Position numbers and translations under genes: made by a program
DNA from: Bradyrhizobium altum
Lineage (GTDB): Bacteria > Pseudomonadota > Alphaproteobacteria > Rhizobiales > Xanthobacteraceae
Assembly (NCBI RefSeq): GCF_020889705.1
Contig: NZ_JACMYP010000074.1
Span: 1-33,104, forward strand
Direction: 5' to 3'
DNA: 33,104 nucleotides
The notes under the pieces: model-generated
Database searches by the model: none
The model's input: only the letters and a program-made list of their open reading frames with translations
Told to the model about the DNA's origin: nothing
Part shown: piece after piece, positions 1 through 8,555 of the stretch
How positions within the stretch are numbered: position 1 is the first letter of the stretch
How the letters are laid out: each line of letters begins with the position of its first letter

Positions 1-994
1 CACCCTGGCGCGCCACCTCGCGCAGCCGGGTCTCGCCGGCCTGCGCGCCGAGTGCAAGCCCGACCTCCTGGTCCAGCGACGCCGGCGTGCAGATCATCGT
101 CGACGCTGCGTAATAAACGCGCCCGATCGGATTGAGGTTGTCCTCCAGCCGGTCGTTGGCGAACGGCTCGATCAGCAGGCAGGTGCCGTCGTCGGCGAGG
201 GTGGAGCGGGTGTGCTTGAGCGCGCCGACCGGGTCGCCCATGTCGTGCAGGCAATCGAAGAAGCACACCAGGTCATATTTGTTGGCTGGGAAGTCCTTGG
301 CCGAATGCGTCTGGAAATGAACGCGGTCCGACAATCCCGCCTCCTTCGCAGCCATCCGCGCCGCCTGGATCGAGCCGTCGTGATAGTCGAAGCCGTAGAA
401 GGTTGATTTCGGGAACGCCTCCGCCATCAACCGGGTCGAGACGCCGTGGCCGCAGCCGACGTCAGCGACGACAGCACTCTTCTTCAGCTTGTCGACGACG
501 CCCTCGAGTGCCGGCAGCCATTCCTGCACCAGATAGTGCTTGTAGCTGGTGCGGAAGAACCGGGCCGTGCCGCAGAACAGGCACTCGCTGCGCTTGTTCC
601 AGCCGACGCCCTTGCCGGTCTTGAACGCGTCGGTAATTTTCGGCTCGTCGAGAAATGTCGCGCCGACAAGGCTTCCCACGGCGCCGAGGAAGACCGGGCT
701 GTCCTCGTCGGCAAGCGCGAGCGCCTGCTCGGGCAGCATCGAGAACTTTCCGGTTGCGCTGTCGTACTCGACGTAACCGGAAGCGGCCTGCGCGGAGAGC
801 CACTCCTGAACGTAACGTCCGGCCGTTCCTGTTGCCTTGGCCAGCGCCGCCGCATTCATCGGTCCTTGCTGCGCGAGGGCCTTGTAGAGTCCGAGCTTAT
901 CGCCCAGCAGCATCAGCGAGGCGTTCATCGCCGCGCCGACATCGCCAATCATCTTTCCCATGAATGAATTTAGACGCTCCTCGTTGACGTCCAT
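1..994 (-). CDS. class I SAM-dependent methyltransferase, C-terminus cut off by the window edge
   Basis: The 331 readable residues begin MDVNEERLNSFMG, and a GGAGG ribosome site lies just upstream of the ATG at 994. Residues about 10-90 look like the winged-helix dimerisation domain found at the N-terminus of many small-molecule methyltransferases (Rv2258c-like). The Rossmann methyltransferase domain follows: motif I is VADVGCGHG at about 177-185, an acidic FDYHD lies near 202-206, and FFDCLHDMGDP at about 245-255 fits the motif IV region. The family is usually about 350 residues, so only some 20-30 should be missing to the left. The substrate cannot be read from the sequence. The gene lies downstream of the glycogen synthase gene on the same strand with a 192-base gap, so it may have its own promoter. 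Confidence 0.85.
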   Translation of the reverse strand, partial: MDVNEERLNSFMGKMIGDVGAAMNASLMLLGDKLGLYKALAQQGPMNAAALAKATGTAGRYVQEWLSAQAASGYVEYDSATGKFSMLPEQALALADEDSPVFLGAVGSLVGATFLDEPKITDAFKTGKGVGWNKRSECLFCGTARFFRTSYKHYLVQEWLPALEGVVDKLKKSAVVADVGCGHGVSTRLMAEAFPKSTFYGFDYHDGSIQAARMAAKEAGLSDRVHFQTHSAKDFPANKYDLVCFFDCLHDMGDPVGALKHTRSTLADDGTCLLIEPFANDRLEDNLNPIGRVYYAASTMICTPASLDQEVGLALGAQAGETRLREVARQG

Positions 995-1186
995 GATGTT
1001 CCTCCATCGCAATTGGGTTTTGCAAAAAGTCCAACATTGCCAATTTCATGTGTGCGCGATCGTCCAGGCAGAAGGCCATGGGCGCGGACATGATCGCACG
1101 AAATGGGCTTGGCGGCGCAGGCTGAATGTCACGAAGCGGCTGGGATGCCAGCACGACCGACTTCACAAGCCGGCGAGGCGGGCGCC

Positions 1187-2617
1187 TTACGCCGCTGCCC
1201 GCGGCATGATGAGCCTTCTGTACAGCGCGCCGTAGCAGGCGGCCGACAGGTCCCAGCTGTAGGACTTGGCCATCGCGCTGGCGCGCATGGCGTTGAGGCG
1301 ATCCTTGGCGCGGTAGGCGTCGAACGCGCGCCTGACGCCGCCGAGGAAGGATTCCGCCGATGGCTGCGCGAACAGGAAGCCGGTCTCGCCGTCGGCGATG
1401 GTCTCCGCGAGCCCGCCGGTCTGGTGGCCGATCGGCAGCGAGCCGAAGCGCTGCGCATACATCTGGCTAAGGCCACAGGGCTCGAAGCGCGACGGCATCA
1501 GGGTGAAATCGCTGCCGGCGAAGATCCGGCGCGCCTGCGCGTCGTTGAAGCCGATGATGACGCCGATCGCGTCGGGCCGGCGCCGATGCGCGGCCACCAG
1601 CGCGTCCTCGATCGCCGGCTCGCCGCTGCCGGTGACGACGATCTGTCCGCCGTCCCTGATGATCTCGTCGGCCGCCGACAGCACGAGGTCGACGCCCTTC
1701 TGATGCACGAGCCGCGCAACCAGGCCGAAGATCGGCCCGCGCGAGACCGCAAGGCCGAACTGCCGGCGGACATAGTCGGCGTTGGCCTGCTTGCCCTTCC
1801 AGTCGCCGGCGCCGAACGGCTGGGCGAGCTGTGCGCAGTGGCGCGGGTCCCAGCTCTCGTCGATGCCGTTGAGGATGCCGGTCAGCTGGTCCGCGTCGGA
1901 GCGCACGCGCAGCAGGCCCTCCAGCCCGCAGCCGAGCTCGGCGGTGGTGATCTCCCTCGCATAGGTCGCGCTGACCGTGGTCAGATGCGAGGCGTAGACG
2001 AGGCCGCCCTTGAGGAAGGACAGCTTGTCGTAGAACTCCAGCCCGTCGATGTGGAATGAGCTTTCCGGTGCGCCGATCCGCCGCAGCGAGTCCCGCGGAA
2101 ACAGGCCCTGATAGGCGAGATTGTGGATGGTCAGGATCGATGGAATCCGCGCCTCGCGCCATGCGAGGTAGGCGGGTGTGAGCGCGGCCTGCCAGTCGTT
2201 GGCGTGAACGAGGTCCGCTGCCCAATTCTTGTCCAGCGTTCCGGCTGCAAGTTCGGCAGCGGCGGAGGCAAAGCGGCCGAAGCGGATGTCGTTGTCGGGC
2301 CAGTCGCGGCCGGACTCGTCGCCATAGGGATTGCCCGGCCGGTCGTAGAGCTGCGGACACAACAGCACATACACCGGCAGCCCGTCCTTGGTCGATGCGC
2401 GCCCGAGCGTACACGCCGGCATCTCGGCGAGGGCCTCGCATTGTCCAACGATTTCAATACGGGTGAACTGCTCGACGACATCCCGATAGCCGGGAAGCAT
2501 GATCCTGACGTCGCTCCAAGAGCGGAGCGCCCGGGGAAGTGCGGCGGAAACGGCGCCGAGCCCGCCTACGCGGACGAAATCGTCCATCTCCGTCGTGACG
2601 AATAAGACCTTCAACAA
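1187..2617 (-). CDS. glgA: glycogen/starch synthase (GT5 family, ADP-glucose type)
   Basis: The 476-residue product has the length and layout of bacterial GlgA, which transfers glucose from ADP-glucose to the non-reducing end of an alpha-1,4-glucan. The N-terminal Rossmann domain holds the loop VRVGGLGAV at about 15-23. The C-terminal domain holds PSRFEPCGLSQMYAQRFG followed by a TGGL loop, which matches the GT5 catalytic-glutamate and nucleotide-binding region. The start is taken as TTG at 2617, with a weak GAGGG upstream; the next codon is also TTG. One oddity is that the KxGGL lysine that contacts ADP-glucose in E. coli GlgA is arginine here (R16). No other glg gene is in the window, so this copy stands apart from a glycogen operon. 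Confidence 0.88.
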   Translation of the reverse strand: MLKVLFVTTEMDDFVRVGGLGAVSAALPRALRSWSDVRIMLPGYRDVVEQFTRIEIVGQCEALAEMPACTLGRASTKDGLPVYVLLCPQLYDRPGNPYGDESGRDWPDNDIRFGRFASAAAELAAGTLDKNWAADLVHANDWQAALTPAYLAWREARIPSILTIHNLAYQGLFPRDSLRRIGAPESSFHIDGLEFYDKLSFLKGGLVYASHLTTVSATYAREITTAELGCGLEGLLRVRSDADQLTGILNGIDESWDPRHCAQLAQPFGAGDWKGKQANADYVRRQFGLAVSRGPIFGLVARLVHQKGVDLVLSAADEIIRDGGQIVVTGSGEPAIEDALVAAHRRRPDAIGVIIGFNDAQARRIFAGSDFTLMPSRFEPCGLSQMYAQRFGSLPIGHQTGGLAETIADGETGFLFAQPSAESFLGGVRRAFDAYRAKDRLNAMRASAMAKSYSWDLSAACYGALYRRLIMPRAAA

Positions 2618-2790
2618 GCGCCCTCGTTCCAGCCCGTGACAAGGCTATGCAAGATCGGGTCCAATCTGCCTTTGAGTAAAATGCAAGACGGCCCGCGGTC
2701 CCGGTCTGGACGAGACGCTTTCCTGTCAGGGCGGCTCACTTTAGGGTCTCGCGACGCCGAACAACGGAAACGACGAAGCTGGAGGAAGCC

Positions 2791-4002
2791 TTGGCAACGA
2801 CAATAGCCGCTGACGATGAGGGGAATTTGACACGAAGCTTTGACGGCCTTCGCGTGCTCGATTTTTCGACCACGATCGCCGGACCTCATTGCACGCGGAT
2901 GCTCGCCGACATGGGCGCGGAGGTGATCAAGATCGAGCCCGCCGAAGGCGAGACGATGCGGACGCGGCCGCCGGTGCGCAACCATTGCTCGACGGCGTTC
3001 GGCCAGCTCAATATCGGCAAGAACAGCCTCGTGCTCGACCTGAAGTCGCCGGCCGGCGTCGAAGCCGTGCGCCGGTTGATCGCGACCGCCGACGTGCTGG
3101 TGGAGAATTTCCGCCCCGGCGTAATGCGCCGGCTCAAGCTCGACTATGCCTCGATCCGCGACATCAATCCGAAGCTGATCTTCTGCTCGATCTCCGGCTA
3201 CGGCCAGACCGGCCCATCGGCGGAATTGCCGGCCTATGCGCCGGTGATCCATGCCGCTTCGGGCTACGAGATGGCGCATCTCGCCTACCAGCCGGGCCGC
3301 AGCCGGCCGGATTATTGCGGCATCTATCACGCCGACGTGTTGACCGGGGTCTATGGTTTCGGCGCGATCTCGGCGGCGCTCTATCAGCGCAGTGCCAGCG
3401 GCAAGGGCCAGCATATCGACGTCTCGATGCTGGAATCGATGCTGAGCCTGACCCTGAACGAGTTGCAGTGGTCGCAATTCGAGGTGAAGCAAACCCAGCG
3501 GCCGATGTTCGGCCCGATCGAAACCAGCGACGGCTACGTGATGGTGGCGATCGCCAGCGAGAAGACGTTCCAGAACCTGATGCAGGTGATCGGCCGGCCT
3601 GAATGGGTGTCCGATTCGCGCTTTGCCAAATATTCCGATCGGCGGGAGAATTGGGCGGCCCTGATGGAGGGCGTCGAGGCGTGGTCGCGGGCGGTCAGCA
3701 CGCAGGCCTGTCTTGCCGCGCTCAATGAATATGGCGTGCCGTCGTCGGCCTATCGCACGGTGCGCGAGGCGCTCGCCGATCCGCAAATTGCCCATCGCGG
3801 TGCACTGGCCGAGGTCGAGGACGGCGGCGGCAGCTTCAAGGTGCTCAATCTGCCGTTCCGGATGTCCGGCGCTGCGGTCGGCGCGCGCAAGCGGATGTCG
3901 ACGCTCGGCGAGCACACACTGTCCTATCTGAAGGAGATCGGCCTCTCCGACGATCAGATCGCAGGCTTCGCAGCGCAACCGGCGAAAACCGTGAGCAGTT
4001 AA
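2791..4002 (+). CDS. CaiB/BaiF (class III) CoA-transferase
   Basis: The 403-residue protein belongs to the class III CoA-transferases, which move CoA between carboxylic acids through an aspartyl-CoA intermediate. The N-terminus has the typical LRVLDFSTTIAGPHCTRMLAD, with ADMGAEVIKIEP following. The catalytic aspartate should be D182 in YHADVLTG. The GYGQTGP loop and the ENFRPG motif are also present. The start is a TTG with a good GGAGG site 7-8 bases upstream. It is divergent from glgA across 173 bases and precedes the peptide-type ABC operon on the same strand, separated by 215 bases of repeat-bearing DNA. The acid substrate is unknown; formyl, succinyl, carnitine and 2-methyl-branched acyl substrates are all used in this family. 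Confidence 0.88.
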   Translation: MATTIAADDEGNLTRSFDGLRVLDFSTTIAGPHCTRMLADMGAEVIKIEPAEGETMRTRPPVRNHCSTAFGQLNIGKNSLVLDLKSPAGVEAVRRLIATADVLVENFRPGVMRRLKLDYASIRDINPKLIFCSISGYGQTGPSAELPAYAPVIHAASGYEMAHLAYQPGRSRPDYCGIYHADVLTGVYGFGAISAALYQRSASGKGQHIDVSMLESMLSLTLNELQWSQFEVKQTQRPMFGPIETSDGYVMVAIASEKTFQNLMQVIGRPEWVSDSRFAKYSDRRENWAALMEGVEAWSRAVSTQACLAALNEYGVPSSAYRTVREALADPQIAHRGALAEVEDGGGSFKVLNLPFRMSGAAVGARKRMSTLGEHTLSYLKEIGLSDDQIAGFAAQPAKTVSS

Positions 4003-4004
4003 AC

Positions 4005-4051
4005 CATGATCCGGAAAAGTGGGTACCGGTTTTCCGAAAGATCATGCTCAA
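4005..4051. repeat. intergenic palindromic repeat, copy 1
   Basis: An imperfect dyad starts CATGATCCGGAAAA and ends TTTTCCGAAAGATCATG, centred on a GGTACC. A second copy with slightly different arms is at 23435-23483. As I recall, this element is scattered between genes in Bradyrhizobium and Rhodopseudomonas genomes. It begins two bases after the CoA-transferase stop codon and could form a 3-prime RNA hairpin. Confidence 0.75.
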
Positions 4052-4063
4052 ATAAGTAGATGA

Positions 4064-4099
4064 GATCACGATGCGAGCTTACGAGATCGCATCGTGATC
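4064..4099. repeat. perfect 13-base inverted repeat between CoA-transferase and ABC operon
   Basis: The arm GATCACGATGCGA (4064-4076) is repeated as its exact complement at 4087-4099, with a 10-base loop. No T-run follows on either strand, so it is not a standard intrinsic terminator. It sits next to the repeat at 4005-4051 and may be part of a composite element or a transcript-end hairpin. Confidence 0.6.
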
Positions 4100-4217
4100 G
4101 CCCTGCGGCTTTTCATCCGTTTTACGCTCTTGTCGCGCGCGGCGATTCCGGACAAGCTGCCTCCAAACGTACGACGATCCGGAACACCGGACGTCGCCCA
4201 TTCGGGAGGGAGCATCG

Positions 4218-5759
4218 ATGAAGTTGGCCGGGCGCGCGCACGCAATTGCGCGCATATTTCTTGTGGCGGGATTAGGCGCAGCGACATTCGCTGTACCGGC
4301 CTATGCGCAGAAGCAGGGCGGCACGCTCACCGTCGGCCAGGAGCTGGACATTCCGGGCTTCGACCCGCTCAAGGTCGGCGTTTACGATACATCGGCCAAC
4401 ACCGCGGCAGCCTCGATCTTCGACACGCTGATGACGCTCGACGAGAAGGGCGAGCCGAAGCCGAAGCTCGCGCTGACGTGGGAGCATTCCGAGGACTTCA
4501 AGACCTGGACCATCAAGCTGCGGCCCGGCGTCAAATTCCACGACGGCACGCCGTTCAATGCGCAGGCGGTGAAGGAGAATTTCGACCGCCAGAAGGATCC
4601 GGCCAACAAGTGCCGCTGCGCGTTCTACATTACCAGCATCAAGAGCGTGGACGTCGTCGATGACCTCACGGTGCGCTACAATTTCAGCGACCCGGCGGTG
4701 AACTTCCCGGCGACGCAGTCGATTCAAAGCTCCAATAATGTGATGCAGTCGCCGACCGCGTGGAAGACCAAGGGCGATGATTACAATCGCAACCCGGTCG
4801 GCACCGGTCCCTACATCCTGAAATCTTGGAACGCCGGCGATCGCATGGTGCTGGAGAAGAACCCGGACTATTGGGACAAGGGCAAGCCCAATCTCGATCG
4901 CATCATCCTGAAGCCGCTGCCCGACGCGCAATCGCGTTTCGCCTCACTGCAATCGGGCGAGGTCGACATCATCTGGGATGGCGAGAGCGACGCCGACAAT
5001 ATCCTGAAGGCGCAGAAGGACACCAGCCTGACTGTGCACCGCTACGAGGGGTCGGGCGCTACTGTCTTTGCCTTCAACACCAAGACGCCGCCGTTCGACG
5101 ATGTCCGGGTGCGGCGCGCCCTGGTGATGGCGCTCGACCGCCCGAAGATGTCCCAAGCGATCACCAACGGGCTGGCTCGGCCTGCCTCCAATCCCTACGG
5201 CGCCGGCTCCTGGGTCAAGTGCAAGGACGATGGCGCGCTGCCCTTCGACGTCGAGAAGGCCAAGGCGCTGATCAAGGATTACGGCAAGCCGGTCGAGTTC
5301 AAGATGTTGATCGACGCGACGCCGCGCGGTCGTACCACCTCGCAGGTGTTGCAACAACTCTGGAAGCGCGCCGGCGCCAACATGGAGATCGAGCAGGTCG
5401 ACCAGACGACCATCGTGCCGCGCGCTTTCATGCGCCAGTTCCAGTTGACGCCCTGGCGGATCGTTGATCTCGCCGATCCCGATCCGCAGATGTATGCGAA
5501 CTTCCACACCGGAAGTCCGGTCGCGCTCGCCAATTATTCCGATCCGGAGCTGGACCGGCTGCTCGAGCACGCTCGCTCCACGGCTGACGTCGACAAGCGC
5601 ACCGAGGACTATTGCGCGATCAGCCGTCTCATCAACAAGGAGGCGATCTGGTTCTGGATCTTCCAGAACACTTATTACGCCATATCGAGCACGAAGGTGA
5701 AGGGCGTGCCGAAGATGTTCAACAGTGTGCTCGACGTCTCCTACGCCTGGAAGGAATAG
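4218..5759 (+). CDS. ABC transporter substrate-binding protein (peptide/opine/nickel type, SBP_bac_5)
   Basis: This 513-residue periplasmic binding protein has a signal peptide (hydrophobic IARIFLVAGLGAATFAVPAYA, likely cut after AYA at about residue 30). The mature start GGTLTVG is typical of family 5 binding proteins. Other family features are the region LALTWEHSEDFKTWTIKLRPGVKFHDG near 90-115 and NPVGTGPYIL near 195. A GGGAGG ribosome site precedes the ATG. It heads a five-gene importer operon, with only 6 bases to the first permease gene. The ligand is not predictable: dipeptides, oligopeptides, glutathione and opines are all handled by this family. Confidence 0.92.
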   Translation: MKLAGRAHAIARIFLVAGLGAATFAVPAYAQKQGGTLTVGQELDIPGFDPLKVGVYDTSANTAAASIFDTLMTLDEKGEPKPKLALTWEHSEDFKTWTIKLRPGVKFHDGTPFNAQAVKENFDRQKDPANKCRCAFYITSIKSVDVVDDLTVRYNFSDPAVNFPATQSIQSSNNVMQSPTAWKTKGDDYNRNPVGTGPYILKSWNAGDRMVLEKNPDYWDKGKPNLDRIILKPLPDAQSRFASLQSGEVDIIWDGESDADNILKAQKDTSLTVHRYEGSGATVFAFNTKTPPFDDVRVRRALVMALDRPKMSQAITNGLARPASNPYGAGSWVKCKDDGALPFDVEKAKALIKDYGKPVEFKMLIDATPRGRTTSQVLQQLWKRAGANMEIEQVDQTTIVPRAFMRQFQLTPWRIVDLADPDPQMYANFHTGSPVALANYSDPELDRLLEHARSTADVDKRTEDYCAISRLINKEAIWFWIFQNTYYAISSTKVKGVPKMFNSVLDVSYAWKE

Positions 5760-5765
5760 CGCTTC

Positions 5766-6716
5766 ATGCTGTTCTTCGTCGCGCGCAGGCTCCTCTACCT
5801 GGTGCCGGTGCTGATTGCCGTCTCGGTTCTCACCTTCGTGATCGCCTCGCTGTTGCCGGGCGATCTCGCCTACGTGATCCTCGGCGACCAGGCGACGCCG
5901 GAGAACGTCGCGGCCCTGCGTCACGACATGGGTCTCGATCAGCCGATCTGGCTGCGCTATCTCGGCTGGCTGTGGCACATCCTGCAGGGCGATTTCGGAC
6001 GCTCGTTCCGCACCGGGCAGACCGTGTGGCAGGCGGTCAGCGAGCGCGTCCCGGTCTCGTTCGAGCTGATGATTCTCGCCGAGCTGATCGGGCTTGCGAT
6101 CGGCGTGCCGCTGGCAATCGCCTGCGCCGCCAAGGCGGGCTCCGCGTTCGACCGCCTCATGACCGGCTCGGCGTTCGGTATGCTGTCGGTGCCGACCTTC
6201 CTGTCCGCGATCCTCCTGATCTATTTGTTTGCGGTCGAGCTGCGGCTGTTGCCGGCGACCGGCTACGTGCCGTTCACCGAGGACCCGGTCGCCAACCTGC
6301 GCTTCATGGTGCTGCCGGCGCTGACGCTCGGGCTTGCGGAATGGCCAGGCATCATGCGCGTGCTGCGCTCCGACATGATCGCGGCGCTTCAGGAGGACTA
6401 TATCGCGCTCGCCAAGGCGAAAGGCCTGAAGCCGTCGCGCATCCTGTTCGTGCACGCGCTGAAGCCGTCGTCGCTGACCCTCGTCACCATCACCGGCATC
6501 AATATCGGCCGTCTGATCGGCGGGGCCGTGATCGTCGAATCGATCTTCGCATTGCCGGGGATCGGGCGCCTCCTGGTCGGCGCGATCTATACCCGCGACC
6601 TCATCATCCTGCAGGGCGTGGTACTGCTGGTCGCGGCGGGCTTCGTGATCATGAACTTCATCGTCGACTTGCTTTACGCCGTGCTCGACCCGAGGATCCG
6701 CCATGGCCACGCTTGA
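5766..6716 (+). CDS. ABC transporter permease, DppB/OppB type
   Basis: The 316-residue inner-membrane permease starts MLFFVARRLLYLVPVLIAVS, the usual first helix and arginine pair of DppB-like subunits. The periplasmic region with LGDQATPENVAALRHDMGLD and the GDFGRSF motif near residue 80 are hallmarks of the family. About six membrane helices can be seen. The coupling loop that contacts the ATPases is around DYIALAKAKGLKPSRILFVHALKPS. The gene overlaps the next permease gene by 14 bases, which suggests coupled translation. It should pair with the DppC-type subunit to form the membrane channel. Confidence 0.93.
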   Translation: MLFFVARRLLYLVPVLIAVSVLTFVIASLLPGDLAYVILGDQATPENVAALRHDMGLDQPIWLRYLGWLWHILQGDFGRSFRTGQTVWQAVSERVPVSFELMILAELIGLAIGVPLAIACAAKAGSAFDRLMTGSAFGMLSVPTFLSAILLIYLFAVELRLLPATGYVPFTEDPVANLRFMVLPALTLGLAEWPGIMRVLRSDMIAALQEDYIALAKAKGLKPSRILFVHALKPSSLTLVTITGINIGRLIGGAVIVESIFALPGIGRLLVGAIYTRDLIILQGVVLLVAAGFVIMNFIVDLLYAVLDPRIRHGHA

Positions 6717-7572
6717 GCTCAGCCTCGACGAGGCCGGTGCGACGACGGCCCAGCGCCGCCGCCGGCTCGGCATGCTGTTCTGGTGCGCGATCGGCTGGAT
6801 GGTGCTGGTGTTCGCGGTCGCGATCTTTGCCGACCTGCTGCCGCTGCCGAGCCCGACCGACATGGACATGCTGGAGCGGCGGGCGCCGGTTTCGGCCGAG
6901 CACTGGCTTGGCACCGACGGCCTCGGCCGGGATGAATTGTCGCGGCTGATCTATGGCGCCCGCATCTCGCTGATCGTCGGCCTTTGCGCACCCATGATCG
7001 GTGTCACCATCGGCGGCGCGCTCGGCATCCTCGCCGGCTATTTCCGCGGCCGTTTCGAATCCTTCGTGGTCGGCGGCATGGACGTGCTGCTGGCATTCCC
7101 GCCGCTGATCCTGGCGCTTGCGGTCACCGCCTTTCTCGGCCAGTCGATCTTCAACCTGACCTGCATCCTCGGTGTGCTCGGCATTCCGGCCTTCATGCGG
7201 GTGGCGCGGGCGGCGACGCTGACGCTGGCACGGCGCGAATTCGTCATCGCCGCGCAGGCGCTCGGCGCCACCCATGCGCGTATCCTGCTGCGCGAGCTGC
7301 TGCCCAACGTGCTGTTGCCGCTCATCGCCTTCTTTCTGCTCGGCGTCGCCGTCACCATCGTGGTCGAGGGCTCGCTGTCCTTCCTCGGCCTCGGCGTACC
7401 GCCGCCGATCTCGAGTTGGGGCAGCATGATCGGGGAGGGGCGGGAAAGCCTCGAGGTGGCGCCGCAGCTCGCCTTCATTCCGGCGATTGCGATGTTCCTG
7501 ACCGTGCTCTCGTTCAACCTGATCGGCGACACGATGCGTGCGCTGACCGACCCGAGGCAAGGTGCGCTATGA
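6703..7572 (+). CDS. ABC transporter permease, DppC/OppC type
   Basis: The 289-residue second permease has a cytoplasmic N-terminus, a first helix at about 25-45, then HWLGTDGLGRDELSRLIYGARISL, the conserved start of the DppC transmembrane domain. The EAA-type coupling loop is ARREFVIAAQALGATHARIL. The glycine/proline-rich FLGLGVPPPISSWGSMI and the ending LIGDTMRALTDPR are typical of the family. The 5-prime end lies inside the upstream permease gene, and its TGA stop overlaps the ATG of the next gene. All this points to a single transcript for 4218-9520. Confidence 0.93.
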   Translation: MATLELSLDEAGATTAQRRRRLGMLFWCAIGWMVLVFAVAIFADLLPLPSPTDMDMLERRAPVSAEHWLGTDGLGRDELSRLIYGARISLIVGLCAPMIGVTIGGALGILAGYFRGRFESFVVGGMDVLLAFPPLILALAVTAFLGQSIFNLTCILGVLGIPAFMRVARAATLTLARREFVIAAQALGATHARILLRELLPNVLLPLIAFFLLGVAVTIVVEGSLSFLGLGVPPPISSWGSMIGEGRESLEVAPQLAFIPAIAMFLTVLSFNLIGDTMRALTDPRQGAL

Positions 7573-8555
7573 GCGGTGCGCTGCTTTCGGTCGAGGACGC
7601 GGTGGTCGACCTGCCGACGCCGCGGGGCAATCTGCGGGCGGTCGATCATGTCGATCTCGCCGTTGGCGCCGGCAAGACGCTCGGCATTGTTGGCGAATCC
7701 GGCTGCGGCAAGACCATGCTGTCGCGAGCCGTCCTGCAACTGCTGCCCAAGAAGGCCAAGCTGTCCGGCCGCGTCATGTTCGACGGGCAGGATCTCACGA
7801 CGCTGTCGGCGGAGAAATTGCGCAAGCTGCGCGGCCGTTCGCTCGCCGTCGTGTTCCAGGATCCCATGACCTCGCTCAATCCGGTGCTGACCATCGGCAC
7901 CCAGCTGATCGAGACCATCCAGGAACATCTCGAGCTCGATCTGGCCCAGGCCAGGCAACGCAGCACCGAGCTACTGACGGCGGTCGGCATTCCCGCGCCC
8001 GAGCAGCGGCTGACGCAATATCCGCATCAGCTCTCCGGAGGCATGCGCCAGCGCGTCGCGATCGCGGTGGCGCTGTCCTGCGAGCCGAAGCTCCTGATCG
8101 CGGACGAGCCGACCACCGCGCTCGACGTCACGATCCAGGCCCAGATCCTCGATCTCCTGGCGCGCGAGCAGCAGCGCCGTCATATGGCGATGATCATCAT
8201 CACGCATGACCTCGGCGTGGTCGCCGGCCGCACCGACGAGGTCGCGGTGATGTATGCGGGGCGCGTCGTCGAGCGTGCGCCGACGCCGGCCTTGTTCAAG
8301 CAGATGAGGATGCCTTACACCGAGGCGCTGCTCGCCGCACTGCCGAAGCTCGATGTGCCGCCGCATACGCCGCTACCGGCGATTTCGGGGCGGCCGCCTG
8401 ATCCGACCCGGCCGCTGAAGGGCTGCTCGTTCTCGCCGCGCTGCCGCTATTCCGCCGGGCGCTGCAGCACGGAGAAGCCGCAGCTCAGCCCGGCGGAGAC
8501 GTCAGAGCATCTCTATGCCTGCTTTCATCCGATTGCCGCGAGGGTCAGCGCATGA
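7569..8555 (+). CDS. ABC transporter ATP-binding protein, DppD/OppD type
   Basis: The start is set at the ATG at 7569, whose ATGA overlaps the stop of the permease gene; this gives 328 residues, normal for the family. The Walker A motif GESGCGKT lies at 42-49, the Q-loop in VVFQDPMTSLNP near 97, the signature LSGGMRQR at 155-162 and Walker B LLIADE at 175-180. The C-terminal oligopeptide-transporter extension with Cys-rich CSFSPRCRYSAGRC is present. A longer reading frame continues upstream in this frame but overlaps the permease gene and was not used. It should work as a heterodimer with the next ATPase. Confidence 0.93.
   Translation: MSGALLSVEDAVVDLPTPRGNLRAVDHVDLAVGAGKTLGIVGESGCGKTMLSRAVLQLLPKKAKLSGRVMFDGQDLTTLSAEKLRKLRGRSLAVVFQDPMTSLNPVLTIGTQLIETIQEHLELDLAQARQRSTELLTAVGIPAPEQRLTQYPHQLSGGMRQRVAIAVALSCEPKLLIADEPTTALDVTIQAQILDLLAREQQRRHMAMIIITHDLGVVAGRTDEVAVMYAGRVVERAPTPALFKQMRMPYTEALLAALPKLDVPPHTPLPAISGRPPDPTRPLKGCSFSPRCRYSAGRCSTEKPQLSPAETSEHLYACFHPIAARVSA

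Noticed and set aside
2611..3978. 455-codon open frame on the minus strand
   Set aside because: It lies opposite the CoA-transferase gene, has no family features or ribosome site, and has the Arg/His/Asp-rich composition typical of frames antisense to high-GC genes.
4944..6914. 656-codon open frame on the minus strand
   Set aside because: It spans the antisense of the binding-protein and permease genes, with low-complexity Arg/Asp/Gln-rich sequence and no recognisable domain.
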